From NCBI RefSeq assembly GCF_902806685.2, contig NC_048556.1, positions 1,922,001 to 1,986,000 of the forward strand: a stretch of 64,000 nt of DNA. Reading direction: 5' to 3'. The first letter of the stretch is position 1. Each line of letters starts with the position of its first letter. The translations under genes were made by a program, and so were the position numbers. The notes under the pieces are model-generated. The model was not told the DNA's origin and searched no databases. It saw only the letters and a list, made by a program, of their open reading frames with translations. The DNA is from Maniola hyperantus. Lineage: Eukaryota > Arthropoda > Insecta > Lepidoptera > Nymphalidae. Below are positions 10,839 to 21,622 of this stretch, in pieces.

Positions 10839-11645
10839 GTGTTAGAAATCAATTTGTCTTTCAGTGTTACTTTTTACCTGGACTTGCAATGACGATACCT
10901 ATCTGCTAGTGAAATAAAAAAATATGAAAAATCATTATGTTTCAAGTGCAGTTATGCGTCTAATTACATAGCGTACATTTTACTTTCTTCGAAGCTATTT
11001 AGACTGGGGATGAGTGGTGGTCTGGTGTCAATTCGGTTATTTTGAAAAATAACTTTACAATATAAATAAATAATTTTAGGCTTATTTCGAGGTTAAACGA
11101 TGTCATAATTATGAAGTAAATATCGACAATATTAATCTTGGTGCGTATCCGTATAATGACGCAGAAGGAGGCAGCGGAGAGGGTAAGAGAGGAAGCCGAG
11201 AACTCTCATCCCATGCGCCGCAGGAGAATCGGGCGCAGGCGAGCTGCGTATGACCGTCGCTTGCCCCCTTGAATAGGACCTCCGGGTAATAGACACGAGG
11301 AGTCTGTTGCCCGCGGGAGAATAGGTCCTTGAGTTGGAAGGCAAGCCCTTGTCCCCGGTGAGCCTAAAACTGAGTTGGGGACCCCGTTAAGTCCCAGAGC
11401 TAGGCCTGCTGAAAAATGTATTCGCTATCATCTTATATTTTGACATTATATCATACAAGAAGAAAAGTCCTGACTCATCAATGCCCTTGGACCTAGAAGG
11501 CTGCAATTTTGCACAGGTCCCTTTACAATGTAGGTACCTATAGGTACAAGGAAAAAGGCTGAATTTTTTGAAAGAGGATTCATATTTTCGCCAAGAAATG
11601 CCATAGGTTGGATTTAGCAATTTTATAAATACAATTCATAATATT
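10839..11645. other. Non-coding; short GC-rich, Arg-rich ORF
   Basis: Within 11143-11266 the plus strand reads KEAAERVREEAENSHPMRRR then GRRRAAYDRR before a stop. That composition looks like the tail of a LINE protein, but I cannot place it. The remainder shows no gene. Confidence 0.35.
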
Positions 11646-11649
11646 TTTT

Positions 11650-12085
11650 TATTTTTTTTATTACAATAAAACTTAAAGCTAGCCTTATCTAATTACTATA
11701 TAAATCATGACCGCGTGGAATGGTGCCAAGAATACTTGCTGCATTTCCGCGCTGGACAGCCAGGCTGATCCGTTGCGCAAAAAATGAGCCAGCCCTTCTG
11801 TCACGAGATGAGGCTATTAATGGCGGTGAAATGTCTCGTAAAAAATTTTTAGCACTAAGACTCCATGGCCCCAGGGTCTCCACGGCAAGCGGCACAAAAA
11901 TGTAACTCTCTATAAGAGAGGCATACTTGCGCCGCTTGCCGTTTTCAGCTGTTTCTGCTGCGGCTCCCGGTCTTGATGCTGTCTTCCTGATATGACACGG
12001 GGCCAATGTGTCAACGCCAGTTGCGTCCCACATTAGCGCCCGTCCCCGTTCCCAGGGAACCAGCGTCAATAAGTCATAATTAAAA
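11650..12085 (-). pseudogene. LINE-K C-terminal coding fragment
   Basis: The minus-strand ORF of about 126 codons (12069 to 11689) includes the motifs VPLAVETLGPWS and FFAQRISLAVQRGNAASILGT, which recur at 13075, 13215, 49635, 51590 and 52140. I recognise this as a C-terminal segment found in non-LTR retrotransposon proteins. The plus-strand end is T-rich, the reverse of an A-rich 3' tail. No RT domain is present, so it is a 5'-truncated insertion. Confidence 0.65.
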
Positions 12086-13046
12086 AATGTAAAAAACAGG
12101 GCTGCCCTGCCATATCAGTTTTTTTTTTAAATAAAATATAGCCCGTGCATAGCCAGCAGTGTCACTCGGGATGATGACTAAAAATTCTGATAATATCCCA
12201 TAGGTACGGTAATCCACAACTGTTGAGGCATTTAGAAGTCATGGTGGAATAATGAAACTCATATATATACATGATACATGCCTGATAGATCTGGTTCTAT
12301 TCACATTTGCCTATTTTCTAAGTTACACTGCGGCGTAGTGCCTAAGAAAAACATGAGCAATTAATAATTGCATACACTGGCAAGCCAATATGACACATAA
12401 CAAGAACTACGCTTGATTTACGACACAAGGTTTAAGCAAAAATATAAATTCTTTGCAAACAGAGAATACAACTTCATGGCAGAGGAGCAGGCGAAAAATT
12501 AAAGGCGGGGTGTGGGCTTATTAAAAAACTGGCATATCCCTTTTAGGTTGGCCCGCTTCCATCATAGACTGCATCATCACTTACCACCAGGTGAAATTGC
12601 AGTCAACGGCTAACATGTATCTAAATAAAAATGAAAAAAAAATTAAGAACGTAGGTTCAGGCTGGAAGTTGTTACACTAAAGTAATTATTGTTTCCTTCA
12701 CTTTAGCTGAAAAAACTTACCTTAGCTTGTCAAATGAATAATCAAGGAAAAGGAAATAAAGGAAAAGGTGACTGACTGATCTGTTTAATCTAATAATCTA
12801 ATGATAAATTATTTTGATGATTCAAAAGCACTTGTAAAAGTTTATTTGTGATTTGAGAACATTATGAAGAACTTTCAGGTGTGCAGGTTTCCTCAAGATG
12901 TTTTCCTTTATCGCAAGTGCAATTACAATTTAATGCAAGTGATTGGTGCGAATCACCTAAAACGCACATTTTAGGTGATTATCCTTTAGGAGCATACTTT
13001 TAATAAAAGCAGCTTTTTTTTTGAAAATATACAGTGAAACTTAAAG
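12086..13046. other. Non-coding with SINE fragments
   Basis: 12540-12630 is a SINE-Leu tail (CATCATCACTTACCACCAGGTGAAATTGCAG in short pieces). 12845-12975 is a minus-strand SINE-Arg scrap (GAACTTTCAGGTGTGCAGG, AAAACGCACATTTTAGGTGA). Otherwise nothing recognised. Confidence 0.6.
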
Positions 13047-13068
13047 CCCGGGCCCGGGGCCCGGGGGC
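13047..13068. repeat. CCCGGG-rich palindromic tract
   Basis: CCCGGGCCCGGGGCCCGGGG directly before CTCGAGCTC. It is a short, extremely GC-rich inverted repeat in AT-rich DNA. Confidence 0.8.
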
Positions 13069-13074
13069 TCGAGC

Positions 13075-13360
13075 TCTTTTTGAAGAAATTGCAAAAAGAG
13101 TTATCAAAGTTCAAAGAGGTAATGCTGCCAGCATCTTGGGTACAATGCCTCGCTGCGGTGGTCTCGACGAGGTTTTAGATTTAATTTAATTTATTTTAGT
13201 TTTAATTTAATGTTGTTTTTTTTTTTTAAAACTTAAAGTCAGTCTAATTACACTACAATTCATGCTCGCGTGGAATAGTGCCAAGAATACCTACTGGCTG
13301 CATTTCCGCGCTGGATAGCTAGACTGATCCCTTACGCAGAAAATAAACCAGTCCTTCTGT
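13075..13360. mobile_element. Two LINE-K 3' ends, tail to tail
   Basis: 13075-13205 on the plus strand codes KVQRGNAASILGTMP then an A/T tail. 13215-13360 on the minus strand carries the reverse of the same 3' end (GGAATAGTGCCAAGAATACC). The T-run at 13217 separates them. Confidence 0.7.
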
Positions 13361-13362
13361 CA

Positions 13363-13460
13363 GCTTTCCTTTATCAAGACGTTTCTCAAAATTTTCGACT
13401 GGGTCTCAGGCTATAATTTCACGTTTCTTCGAATGCTCATTCCTCATTTTTGTATAAATT
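13363..13460 (+). repeat. Family H repeat
   Basis: TTTATCAAGACGTTTCTCAA, TTCGACTGGGTCTCA and TTCTTCGAATGCTCATTCC match 7384-7475. Confidence 0.6.
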
Positions 13461-13610
13461 ACGTTTTATTACCTTTGTGTTTGTGTGTTTTGTCAACTTT
13501 GTGTGGTGTCACTTTGTATGCGGTCTCTTTTATAATAATTGATCTTTTGTAGAGGTATGTGTGATGACAAACAGCTTAGTTATGTCTTTTCTACATTTTT
13601 AAAAGAGTTG

Positions 13611-13786
13611 CTATTCGTCCCGCAAATTGCTAATGCGCGTGGCCGCCATTTTAGTGTTGTCAGCACTAGACTGAAGTTTCGAGCTGATGGTATATTTTTA
13701 CTTAAATATACGTCAAATGACGTCAAAATGACGTGTGTGTTAATGAGACATGGTTCCAGCGTAATAGCAATTTGCGGGACTTATAG
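13611..13786. mobile_element. GTCCCGCAAATTGCTA MITE
   Basis: The left end GTCCCGCAAATTGCTAATG and the right end TAGCAATTTGCGGGAC are inverted. CTAT.../...ATAG extends them outward. A second copy with the same body (GCACTAGACTGAAGTTTCGA) lies at 48029-48199. Confidence 0.85.
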
Positions 13787-13818
13787 CTGATAGTACGCGA
13801 CAAGTCAAGATTTTTAAC

Positions 13819-14125
13819 GACCTCCCTGGCGCAGTGGTAAGCGCTGTGGTCTTATCAGTGGGAGGTCCCGGGTTCGATTCCCGGCAGGGGTTTGAGGGGA
13901 AGAGCAGTACTCGGGCCGGTGTACCCTGGTAACATGGCTAATGAGGCAGAGCCTCAATAGCTCAACCGGTATAGGAGTGGACTGAAAACCGAAAGGTCGA
14001 CGGTTCAAATCCCGACCGTTGCACTATTGTCGTACCTACTCCTAGCACAAGCCTGACGCTTAGTTGGAGAGGAAAGGAGAATATTAGTCATTTAACATGG
14101 CTAATATTCTTTAAAAAAAAAAAAA
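13819..14125 (+). repeat. SINE-Leu head fused to SINE-Phe
   Basis: CGACCTCCCTGGCGCAGTGG...GGTTCGATTCCCGGCAGGGG is the SINE-Leu tRNA-like head, continuing to about 13945. A complete SINE-Phe head starts at 13948 (GCCTCAATAGCTCAACCGGT) and ends in a poly(A) at about 14112. Confidence 0.85.
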
Positions 14126-14239
14126 AATATCTTCGGGGATATTGTTAGCTATGGCTAATGACCTGCACATGAGGAGCACATCGGTGGTGCACCTCGGACG
14201 TGGGGGAACTCGTGAGCCGGTACCCCCAGCGGAGGGTCC
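14126..14239. other. GC-rich unassigned segment
   Basis: GTGGTGCACCTCGGACGTGG and CCGGTACCCCCAGCGGAGG stand out from the AT-rich surroundings. It lies next to LINE-T and may be a part of that LINE's 3' region. Confidence 0.3.
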
Positions 14240-14535
14240 GCCTCGAATGCTCCTAAAAAAAGCATATTATACAGTCGCAGACTATGTAAACGATAAAAAA
14301 GCTTGGATTTGACTCGCTCCAGCAATGCACGGGGCTGCAATGGCTTGTATAGTGCGGTATAATAACATTGTAAATTGAAAAATTAAAAAGAGCAACCGCC
14401 GAGTTTCTTGCTGGTTCTTCTCGGTAGGAACGGCATTCCGAACCAGTGGTAAATTAAAACTACCTGACTATTCATAAGCACTTTTAAAAAGTTTACATGA
14501 ATAAAAAAACATTCTATTCTATTCTATTCTATAAC
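14240..14535 (+). mobile_element. LINE-T 3' end with ATTCT tail
   Basis: AGTCGCAGACTATGTAAACG, GCACGGGGCTGCAATGGCTT, GAGTTTCTTGCTGGTTCTTC and CATTCCGAACCAGTGG end in an ATTCTATTCTATTCT microsatellite. This is the typical form of a short-repeat-tailed LINE 3' end. Confidence 0.75.
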
Positions 14536-14579
14536 GTCGCTGGCTGGGTCGCGGTGGTTGCTTCGGTATTCCCGTGACC

Positions 14580-14725
14580 CAGTGGCGTGCACAGTCTTTT
14601 AAGCCAGGGTAGGCATTAGTTAGGTAGGAACCTGTTTACTGGCAGGTCATAATGCAAAATATGCATTGAGCTATTACAACTGAGGTACGCAGTGCATTTA
14701 TGCCTTTATGACCTGCACGCCAGTG
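14580..14725. mobile_element. hAT-type MITE, CAGTGGCGTGCA
   Basis: Left CAGTGGCGTGCA, right TGCACGCCAGTG (one mismatch to a perfect inverse). Same family as 59022 and 62212. The 8-bp duplication is not recognisable here, so this copy is older. Confidence 0.75.
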
Positions 14726-14759
14726 CGTAGTAGGTATAGCAGTAACGCTAAGTTTCTGC

Positions 14760-14935
14760 TAGCGTTAACGGTGCGCGATTGCCGTAGAATAACAGCTACA
14801 ATGTCACGATCGCAATCACCTCTGATTGGTTGACGCTCCCTTACTATTGGCTACAATGCATTGTTGCAACAAGAGTACCATAAATTCAGCCAATCACAAC
14901 AATTGCGATTGAAATAATGATTGATGCAGGTTTTA
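14760..14935. mobile_element. MITE, CAATCGCAATTG family (inverted copy)
   Basis: ATGTCACGATCGCAATCACC, TCTGATTGGTTGACGCTCCC and AATCACAACAATTGCGATTG are the reverse of 8057-8228. Confidence 0.65.
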
Positions 14936-15059
14936 GACAATCGCCCTACTGGTTGCACCATTTTTATCTCGTTGCAATCAAAAGCAAGACGAAACAAACT
15001 CATAATTTATTTAGGTACATACACAAAAATCACACAGTAGATATTTATACGTCCAAATT

Positions 15060-15310
15060 ACACCTGTCTTTTCCGTCACGTCCCATAGAACTCGGCTTCT
15101 GGTGTTGGTTTCGTCGACTCCATCAGTTTCACCAAAATACAATGGTTCATGTGACCCCGTCGCCAGGCAACGCGCAGGAGCGCCGCTGGGTTTTAGTGGT
15201 CTAGTCGCCTCTCGGCCGGCGAGTCTCACATACCTTCCCTCCAGTTGGCTAGCTGGCTGGCTTGCCAACTGGAGGGAAGGATGCGTAAACCCATTCCCGT
15301 CGATAAAAAT
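15060..15310. other. GC-rich segment with a strong hairpin
   Basis: CCTTCCCTCCAGTTGG...CCAACTGGAGGGAAGG (15232-15280) is a perfect 16-bp stem. Upstream GTGACCCCGTCGCCAGGCAA and CGCAGGAGCGCCGC are GC-rich, with overlapping ORFs of 77-104 codons on both strands that have no recognisable domain. It could be a LINE 3' region or a transcribed structured RNA. Confidence 0.4.
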
Positions 15311-15627
15311 AAACGCTATCACCATTTACACGTAGGTATAAGCAATCGTATTTTATTTATTCCTTCTTGAAATTACTTTAAATAAACACTACCAAGCGAT
15401 GACCTTTGCCTCATTTCTCATTCAGTTATTCATCATTAGATACGAAATGAGAAGTTTATTTATTTCGTTCTCCACACACTATCTATCTAGGTACTTATAC
15501 TAATTTAATACCGTTGTTTGTGAGTTTGTTTATGCACACAATACGCTAAAATTTAGTATTTCTATTAGAAGTAGGTAAATACTACATATTACATAAGGAA
15601 CAACCAGTTTAATCACTACCCATACAG

Positions 15628-16004
15628 TATAAAAAACCGGCCAAGTGCGAGTCAGGCTCGCGCAATGAGGGTTCCGTACTACAGTCGTATTTTTTCGACA
15701 TTTTGCACGATAATTCAAAAACTATGATGCATAAAAATCAATAAAAATCTGTTTTAGAATGTACAGGTGAAGACCTTTCATATGATACCCCACTTGATAT
15801 AGTCGCTCACTTCGAAAGTTGAAAATACTAATTATTAGTTCATGACCACAATTTAATTTTTTTTTGTGTGACCTGACCTAACCTAACCTAACCCTAAATT
15901 CACGGTTTTCAGATTTTTCCCCAAATGTCAGCTATAAGATCTACCTACCTGCCAAATTTCATGATTCTAGGTCAACGGGAAGTACCCTGTAGGTTTCTTG
16001 ACAG

Positions 16005-16078
<74 letters not shown>

Positions 16079-16138
16079 GGACAACAAAGTGATCCTATAA
16101 GGGTTCCGTTTTTCCTTTTGAGGTACGGAACCCTAAAA
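15628..16138 (+). repeat. Family B, full length, with long ACAG microsatellite
   Basis: It runs from AACCGGCCAAGTGCGAGTCA to GAGGTACGGAACCCTAAAAA. The internal GACAGACAGACAG run (about 16000-16082) is the longest in the window. 15340-15627 before it shows no feature. Confidence 0.95.
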
Positions 16139-16139
16139 A

Positions 16140-16462
16140 GTGTGTTTGTTTGTTGGTTTGTCCTTTAATCACGTCGCAACAGAACAACGGATCGACGTGA
16201 TTTTTTGCATGGGTATAGTTACATAGGCTACTTTTAATCCTGAAAAATCAAAGAGTAGGTACCTGCCCACAGAATTTTTCAAAACGGTAAATCCATGCAG
16301 CATGCGAGCATAAGCTAGTGTTTGAAACCCCTTTTTCACTTCTTTAGGGGTTAAATTTTCAAAAATCCTTTATTAGCGGATGCCTACACGTCATAATAGC
16401 CCGATCCGCCCAGTAGATTGAGCTGTGCGTCCGTCACCTTTTCCCTTTATAGGTATATTTAG
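16140..16462. repeat. Family A3 (minus) then A2 (plus)
   Basis: 16140-16320 is the reverse A3 (GTTTGTCCTTTAATCACGTC...GCGAGCATAAGCTAGTG). 16321-16462 is a forward A2 (AACCCCTTTTTCACTTC...CACCTTTTCCCTTTATAG), giving a head-to-head pair. Confidence 0.8.
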
Positions 16463-16892
16463 ATGACTGGTTTTCCAATTTTTACTGGGACAGCAAACGT
16501 TGACACGGTGATTCTGAATCTAAGTGAAGTCACGGGCAAAGCTAGTCGTCCTTTCGCTATACAAGTAGGTACTTACACTCTGATAAAAATGAATATAATT
16601 AAGATATTGATTGCGCATAATTGTCAGTGCGCAGGTGAGGAGCACGCGCGGCGAATTTTAAAAGGCAATGCAAAAAATACACTTTATATTACATATTTGT
16701 ATACTTACTTAAGTATTTATACATTTATATGAATGTTGTACGGACGTTTGTGACCACCCGATGTTTCGTTAATATTGAAATTTATACGGAAAAGTTTAAT
16801 GCATGCTCATCAAATTGAATGCGAAAAATTCTCAACTATTATTTCGTTTATATTATTATTTCGCTTTTTTTAATTCACTATAAGAACATGAT
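16463..16892. other. AT-rich non-coding
   Basis: An 89-codon ORF (16463-16732) shows no domain and runs into low-complexity TATATTAC text, so it is not called a gene. An A-like end (CGGGCAAAGCTAGT) occurs near 16540. Confidence 0.5.
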
Positions 16893-16893
16893 G

Positions 16894-16992
16894 GAGAGAT
16901 ATATGGCCAAGTGCGAATTGGCAGACTACATACACCTTTGAGGACATAATGGAGAACTCTCAGGCATGAGGTTTTCTTATGTTTCCGTTCAG
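16894..16992 (-). repeat. SINE-Arg fragment
   Basis: GCCAAGTGCGAATTGGCAGAC and GGAGAACTCTCAGGCATGAG, cut by the adjoining MITE. Confidence 0.8.
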
Positions 16993-17158
16993 CCCCCCAA
17001 TTGTGTACGAAAAACGTAATCATCGTTATCGTAATCGTCAAAAAATCCTGCCCTTTGACTGGCTGTGAAAAATTGTAAACAGCGAATCAACCAATCAAAG
17101 GGCAGAATTTGTTGATGACTACGATAACGATGAATACGTATTTCTTACACAATCGGGG
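16993..17158. mobile_element. CCCCCAATTGTGTA fold-back MITE
   Basis: CCCCCCAATTGTGTACGAAA...TTTCTTACACAATCGGGG, with inner arms TCTGCCCTTTGA-type (CCTGCCCTTTGACTGG...CCAATCAAAGGGCAG). The partner at 53548-53713 is better preserved. Confidence 0.85.
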
Positions 17159-17462
17159 TGCAGAGATGAGGAATTCTGTAGGAGAACTAGAGTAACCTAC
17201 ATAGCGAAGCTGAAGTGGCAATGGGCAGGGCACTAAGTTCGTAAAACCTATAGACGTTAGGGTCCCAAGATGCCGGAAAGGTGACCTCACACCGGAAGGC
17301 CCAGAAGACGCCCCAGCCCACTAGGTGGACGGACGCAATCAGAGGAGTCGCAGGAAGCCGCGGAATTCAGGCGGCGCAAGACCGTGGCGTGTGGAAGTCC
17401 CTACAAGAGACCTATGTCCAGCAGAGTACGTCTATCGGTTAATGATGATGATGATGATGATG
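17159..17462 (+). mobile_element. RTE-type LINE 3' end
   Basis: GTAGGAGAACTAGAGTAACC, GCGAAGCTGAAGTGGCAATG, CCCAGAAGACGCCCCAGCCC and CTATCGGTTAATGATGATGA. It is frameshifted relative to the copy at 60366 and carries the usual TGATGA tail. Confidence 0.85.
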
Positions 17463-17994
17463 ACCCTAGCGCAGCGATAATCTTGGATTCCAAATAACTG
17501 GATCTATAAGTCGTGTCTAACTTAAAATAATATGATGATTCTTATTATTTCTCAAACCATAGTTATTATTTTATTGTTTTTTTTTATGAGTTTAATAAAT
17601 ATTTAAGTTCTTTCAGAGTTAATACGGTTTAGCGTCAAGTTGCTCTGAATTTATTTATAAACCATTCTTATTGAAAAGGCTGCAACTTGAAGTTGTAATA
17701 ACATAATATTATATTCAATATATTGTGTATTTACACTTTTTTAAACAATATAATTTGAAAGCCCGTTGGCAAAACAACTGTCTAAAGACGGCGATAAATA
17801 TTTTAAAAGAGACAGACAATAATAAAATATGTATTTTCAGTGTTGTCTAAATTTTGTTTTATTATATTATGTGACGATACATGATATTATATAACATGTT
17901 ATACAGGGTGTAACCAGAACGCTGAAAAAAAACGAAGACAGGTGATAGTACTGATGATCAGTGATGATCATATCTACTGATACTGATGATCATA
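17463..17994. other. AT-rich non-coding
   Basis: Nothing recognisable except ACAGGGTGTAACCAGAACG near 17903, a phrase typical of dispersed insect repeats. Confidence 0.5.
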
Positions 17995-18135
17995 TCAAAT
18001 ATTTGAAAAGAGCAACCGCCGAGTTTCTTGCAGGTTCTTCTTGGTAGGAAAGGCATTCCGAACCAGTGGTAGATGCATCCGACTATTCGAAAGTACTTGT
18101 AAAAGTTAATTTGAATAAAAAATATTTTTATTTTT
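17995..18135 (+). mobile_element. LINE-T 3' tail fragment
   Basis: GAAAAGAGCAACCGCCGAGT, GAACCAGTGGTAGATGCATC and GTTAATTTGAATAAAAAATA. Confidence 0.75.
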
Positions 18136-18239
18136 ATTTTATTTTAGTGATATGACAACTAGGTACATGTAGGTATCTATACAATTTTATTATGGCATTA
18201 TAGACATACTTAATGGAAATTTCTTCTGATCATCAAAGG

Positions 18240-18415
18240 TATCTAAGGTACTATGGAGGTATGGAGAACTCTCCGGCAATAGGCGTGGCATCTAGTTGCG
18301 TTTCTTAGGTGAAGGTTCGGAATTGCGACCTCGCACAGGAAAGCGCAGCGTTGGCAGAAGTCAGAACCCCTATACTAGGTGGACAGACGACATAAAACGA
18401 GGTGCAGGGAGTTAA
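18240..18415 (+). mobile_element. Degraded RTE fragment
   Basis: GCGACCTCGCACAGGAAAGC, CCCTATACTAGGTGGACAGA and ACGAGGTGCAGGGAGT resemble the RTE 3' end. Confidence 0.6.
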
Positions 18416-18866
18416 GACCGTTTTTCCTTCCCCCATCCGTGAAGCTTGTGACATTCATGTTCTTTTGAAAAACCAGTTATAACAGTAACAAAAATTTACA
18501 GTTACAAAAATTGCTCACCAAAAGTGGCATAGCAAAAAATATGTTTAAACAAACAAACTGACACATTTGACAAATCAATAAATCAATAATTACTTGCAAA
18601 CGACACAAAAAATAGCATTAAAAATTACACTAAAAGTACTGATATACAAAACCCTAGATGTACTCGTAGGCGCCAAAGTAGGATTAATTAATTATGATAT
18701 CGTTAAAAACTAATATTAAGGAAAATCATATCGTCACAATTTTATTTGTGTTAAAAGCAAATCACAAAAGATCATAAAATATTTTGTTTTTAAAGATTGA
18801 TAAAATAACTGTGTTATCGCTGTGCATTAATAAGATTTAGGTTTACATTAAGTATTATGATTTAGT
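18416..18866. other. AT-rich non-coding
   Basis: No gene or named repeat seen. Confidence 0.5.
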
Positions 18867-19352
18867 TTTTTTAATATCCTGTCGGAACTCTTCAATTTTC
18901 CGGCATAATAAGTAGCCGATGTCCGTCTCCGGAATGTAAGCTATCTTTGTACCAAATTTCGTCAAAACTAGTTGAATGGATGGTCCGTGAAAAGCTAGTA
19001 GACAGACAGACATTTATAATATTATGTAGGTATGTAGTATGGATTATAAAGGTGAATAGTACTTTTTGGATGACAGTTGACACATATAGAGCTAAAATGG
19101 CGTGCGAGTTCTTATTTTGTACGGACTATATAGATAAACTAGCTGATGTCCGTGACTTTTGTCCGCGTGGAATCAGGTTTTTAAAAAATCCCGTGGGAAC
19201 TGTTTGATTTTCCGGGATAAAAAGCCTATGTCACGCTTCAGGTCTTTATCTATACCCATGCAAAAAAATCACGTCAATCCGTTGCACCGTTGCGACGTGA
19301 TTGAAGGACAAACTAACAAACAAATACACTTTCGCATTTATAATAAGGGCAC
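18867..19352 (+). repeat. Family A1 followed by A3
   Basis: 18867-19030 is A1 without its head (GGCATAATAAGTAGCCGATG...GATGGTCCGTGAAAAGCTAG). 19136-19352 is A3 (AACTAGCTGATGTCCGTGAC...GTGATTGAAGGACAAACTAA). Confidence 0.85.
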
Positions 19353-19686
19353 TGAAGATGAGTAACCAACTGTATATAAGTATCTTTCCCTTTTTATATC
19401 AACGATAATAACTAATTACAATTGCAATTTTTGTATTGCGTCCTTTTGCATGTGCGTTTGGCTTCTTGTCTGTCATTTATTTATCGGTCAGTTAGTTTTA
19501 ATTCGCTCGCTTTGCAGTGGACTGTCGATGTGCGATTGCATCGATTATGGCCGAGCTGTAATATGATGTCTCGAACATGTACCTACTAGGTAGCTTTGAA
19601 ATGTCGGTAAAATTATATAATAATTATTATTAATGCCTTTGCCTTGCTTATGTCGATTAATCGACAATTGTTATCTAAATATACTT
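19353..19686. other. Non-coding unique segment
   Basis: Includes GTCAGTTAGTTTTAATTCGC and GTGCGATTGCATCGATTATG, with no match to other segments of the window. No ORF. Confidence 0.4.
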
Positions 19687-19687
19687 A

Positions 19688-19918
19688 TAAAAGGAAAAGG
19701 TGACTGACTGACTGATTGATCTATCATATACATCGCTGATTAATGCGCAGCTCAAACTACTGGACGGATTGGACTGAAATTTGGCATGCAGATAGCTATT
19801 ATGACGTAGGCATTCGCTAAGAAAGGATTTTTGAAAATTCAACCCTTAAGGGGGTGAAATAGGGGTTTGAAATTTGTGTAGTCCACGCGGACGAAGTCGT
19901 GAGCATAAGCTAGTAGAT
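19688..19918 (-). repeat. Family A2, full length
   Basis: AAAAGGAAAAGGTGACTGAC, GGGCTGAAATTTGGCATG-type text, TAAGAAAGGATTTTTGAAAA and GTCCACGCGGACGAAGTCGT. Confidence 0.9.
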
Positions 19919-19987
19919 CTATCATATGTCTATATGGGTCCCAGACCTGAAATAAAATGATTTTATTTAATTTATTTATTATTTATT

Positions 19988-20312
19988 TTTCTCTGTCATT
20001 CAGACCGACAAAACGTCACATAATATTATGTATGAGTAACAGAGACAACGCTCTACAAAGCCGAAATCGCATTCTTAAGGTCGATGTAGAATATTTCTTG
20101 GCGGCTACAGTATGTAGGTAGGTACCTACTACTAGATGATTCCTGCGACTTCATCCGCGTAGATTTAGGTTTTTTATAAATAACGTGCGAAGTTTTTGAT
20201 TTTCCGGGTTAAAAGTACTTAGGCATGTAACGGATGGTTAAACCCCGGTTAAACAGATGGGCCGTGAAAGCTAGCAGACAGAAACACTTTTGCATTTATA
20301 ATATTAGTAGAT
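19988..20312. repeat. MITE fragment then family A1
   Basis: 19988-20112 belongs to the MITE family of 7498 (AACAGAGACAACGCTCTACA). 20133-20312 is A1 (GATGATTCCTGCGACTTCAT...TTTTGCATTTATAATATTAG). Confidence 0.75.
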
Positions 20313-20330
20313 TATGAATAATATATGACA

Positions 20331-20442
20331 TACCGCCGTAGATTGAGTTAAAACGAGACTGATTTATGTGACAGATATAGGTAGCTCTGTCTCGTTTTAA
20401 CTAAACTTAAGTAACGATTAAGCGACTCTGAGTATGGCGGTT
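20331..20442. repeat. Imperfect palindrome, possible MITE
   Basis: TACCGCCGTA and GAGTTAAAACGAGAC pair with GTCTCGTTTTAACT and TATGGCGGTTA. Confidence 0.6.
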
Positions 20443-21389
20443 AATGCACTTAGAAAGGAATAGGGATGTAATGATGGATGGAATCAACTCCAAATCGATA
20501 GTAAAAAATATATAAATATTTTTTTGTATTATGTGTGTGCGTTTTGTATATTATAAAGATTTCTATATAAATAAAAATAAAACTATTGATTGATTAATAC
20601 TAGTGCCTGAGTTGTTTAATTATAAGTTGAAAAGATGTAAATGAGGATGTGGTATTTTTAGATGTGTAATATTATTTTATAATCGGAAAATATTTTATAA
20701 TTACTGTGAACTAAAGTTCACGTGTCAAGCTATCTGCCTATATCAAAAAGAAATATAATATTTTTACACTCGAAAAATAAATTAAAATTGTATAAGTACC
20801 TAATCATTGTGAAGTGAAGTTCAAAATATCAAGTTATCCATGTTAAAAATATAGATAAGATAGGTAGATAAAAATAAATATTTTGAAGTAGGTACCTACC
20901 TGTAAATACCTAAGTAAGTAGAACTTTACTCTTTAAATAACTATAACCTTTTTTGATTATTACTTTATCAGTTTGTGACGCTAGAATATTTACTGTTGCA
21001 CCATAACAGATGGTAGAATTAATTATTATTGTATACCTACCACATGACTACAATAATTAAAAATAGACTTATTTTTAAATACAGATATCAAATTGAAGGC
21101 GGAAAATTATTGCCAGTATTAATAAACTAATAATCCTTTAAGAAAAAGACATGACATTTAGGTGTATTATAATTAACATTTCAAAAACTATGCTTTATTA
21201 AAGAGGATGATTAAAATATGTGTAGCGTAAAACTTTCGTCACGCAAGGTGGAAAATTTATATATTTTATTTTACGGTTAAATTACCTACTTATTGACACA
21301 TATTCTATATAGTGTGTAGGCAGGAACATTAGTTATCGTAACGGTTCTTTTAAATATTATTGATAGGTTATTTTAATTTATTTATTAGA
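20443..21389. other. AT-rich non-coding
   Basis: About 950 bp, strongly AT, with no ORF over 60 codons and no named repeat. Confidence 0.6.
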
Positions 21390-21622
21390 TACTAGATGAT
21401 GCCCGCGACTCCATCCGCGTAAATTTAAGTTTTTAAGAATCCCGTGGGAACTCTTTGGTTTTCTGGGATAAAAAGTTGGCTATGTACATTTCTGGGACTC
21501 AAGCTATATCTGTACCAAATTTCACCAAAATCGGTTGTACGGATGGGCTGTGAAAGGCTAGCAGACCGACAGACAGACAGACACACTAAGTATTTTGCAT
21601 TAATTATAATATTAGTATGGAT
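21390..21622 (+). repeat. Family A1, full length
   Basis: ACTAGATGATGCCCGCGACT, CGTGGGAACTCTTTGGTTTT and AAAATCGGTTGTACGGATGG. ORFs on both strands are shadows of the repeat. Confidence 0.9.

Noticed and set aside
16000..16082. CRISPR-like regular array
   Set aside because: It is a pure ACAG microsatellite inside a family B repeat with no spacers; CRISPR is not expected in an insect genome.
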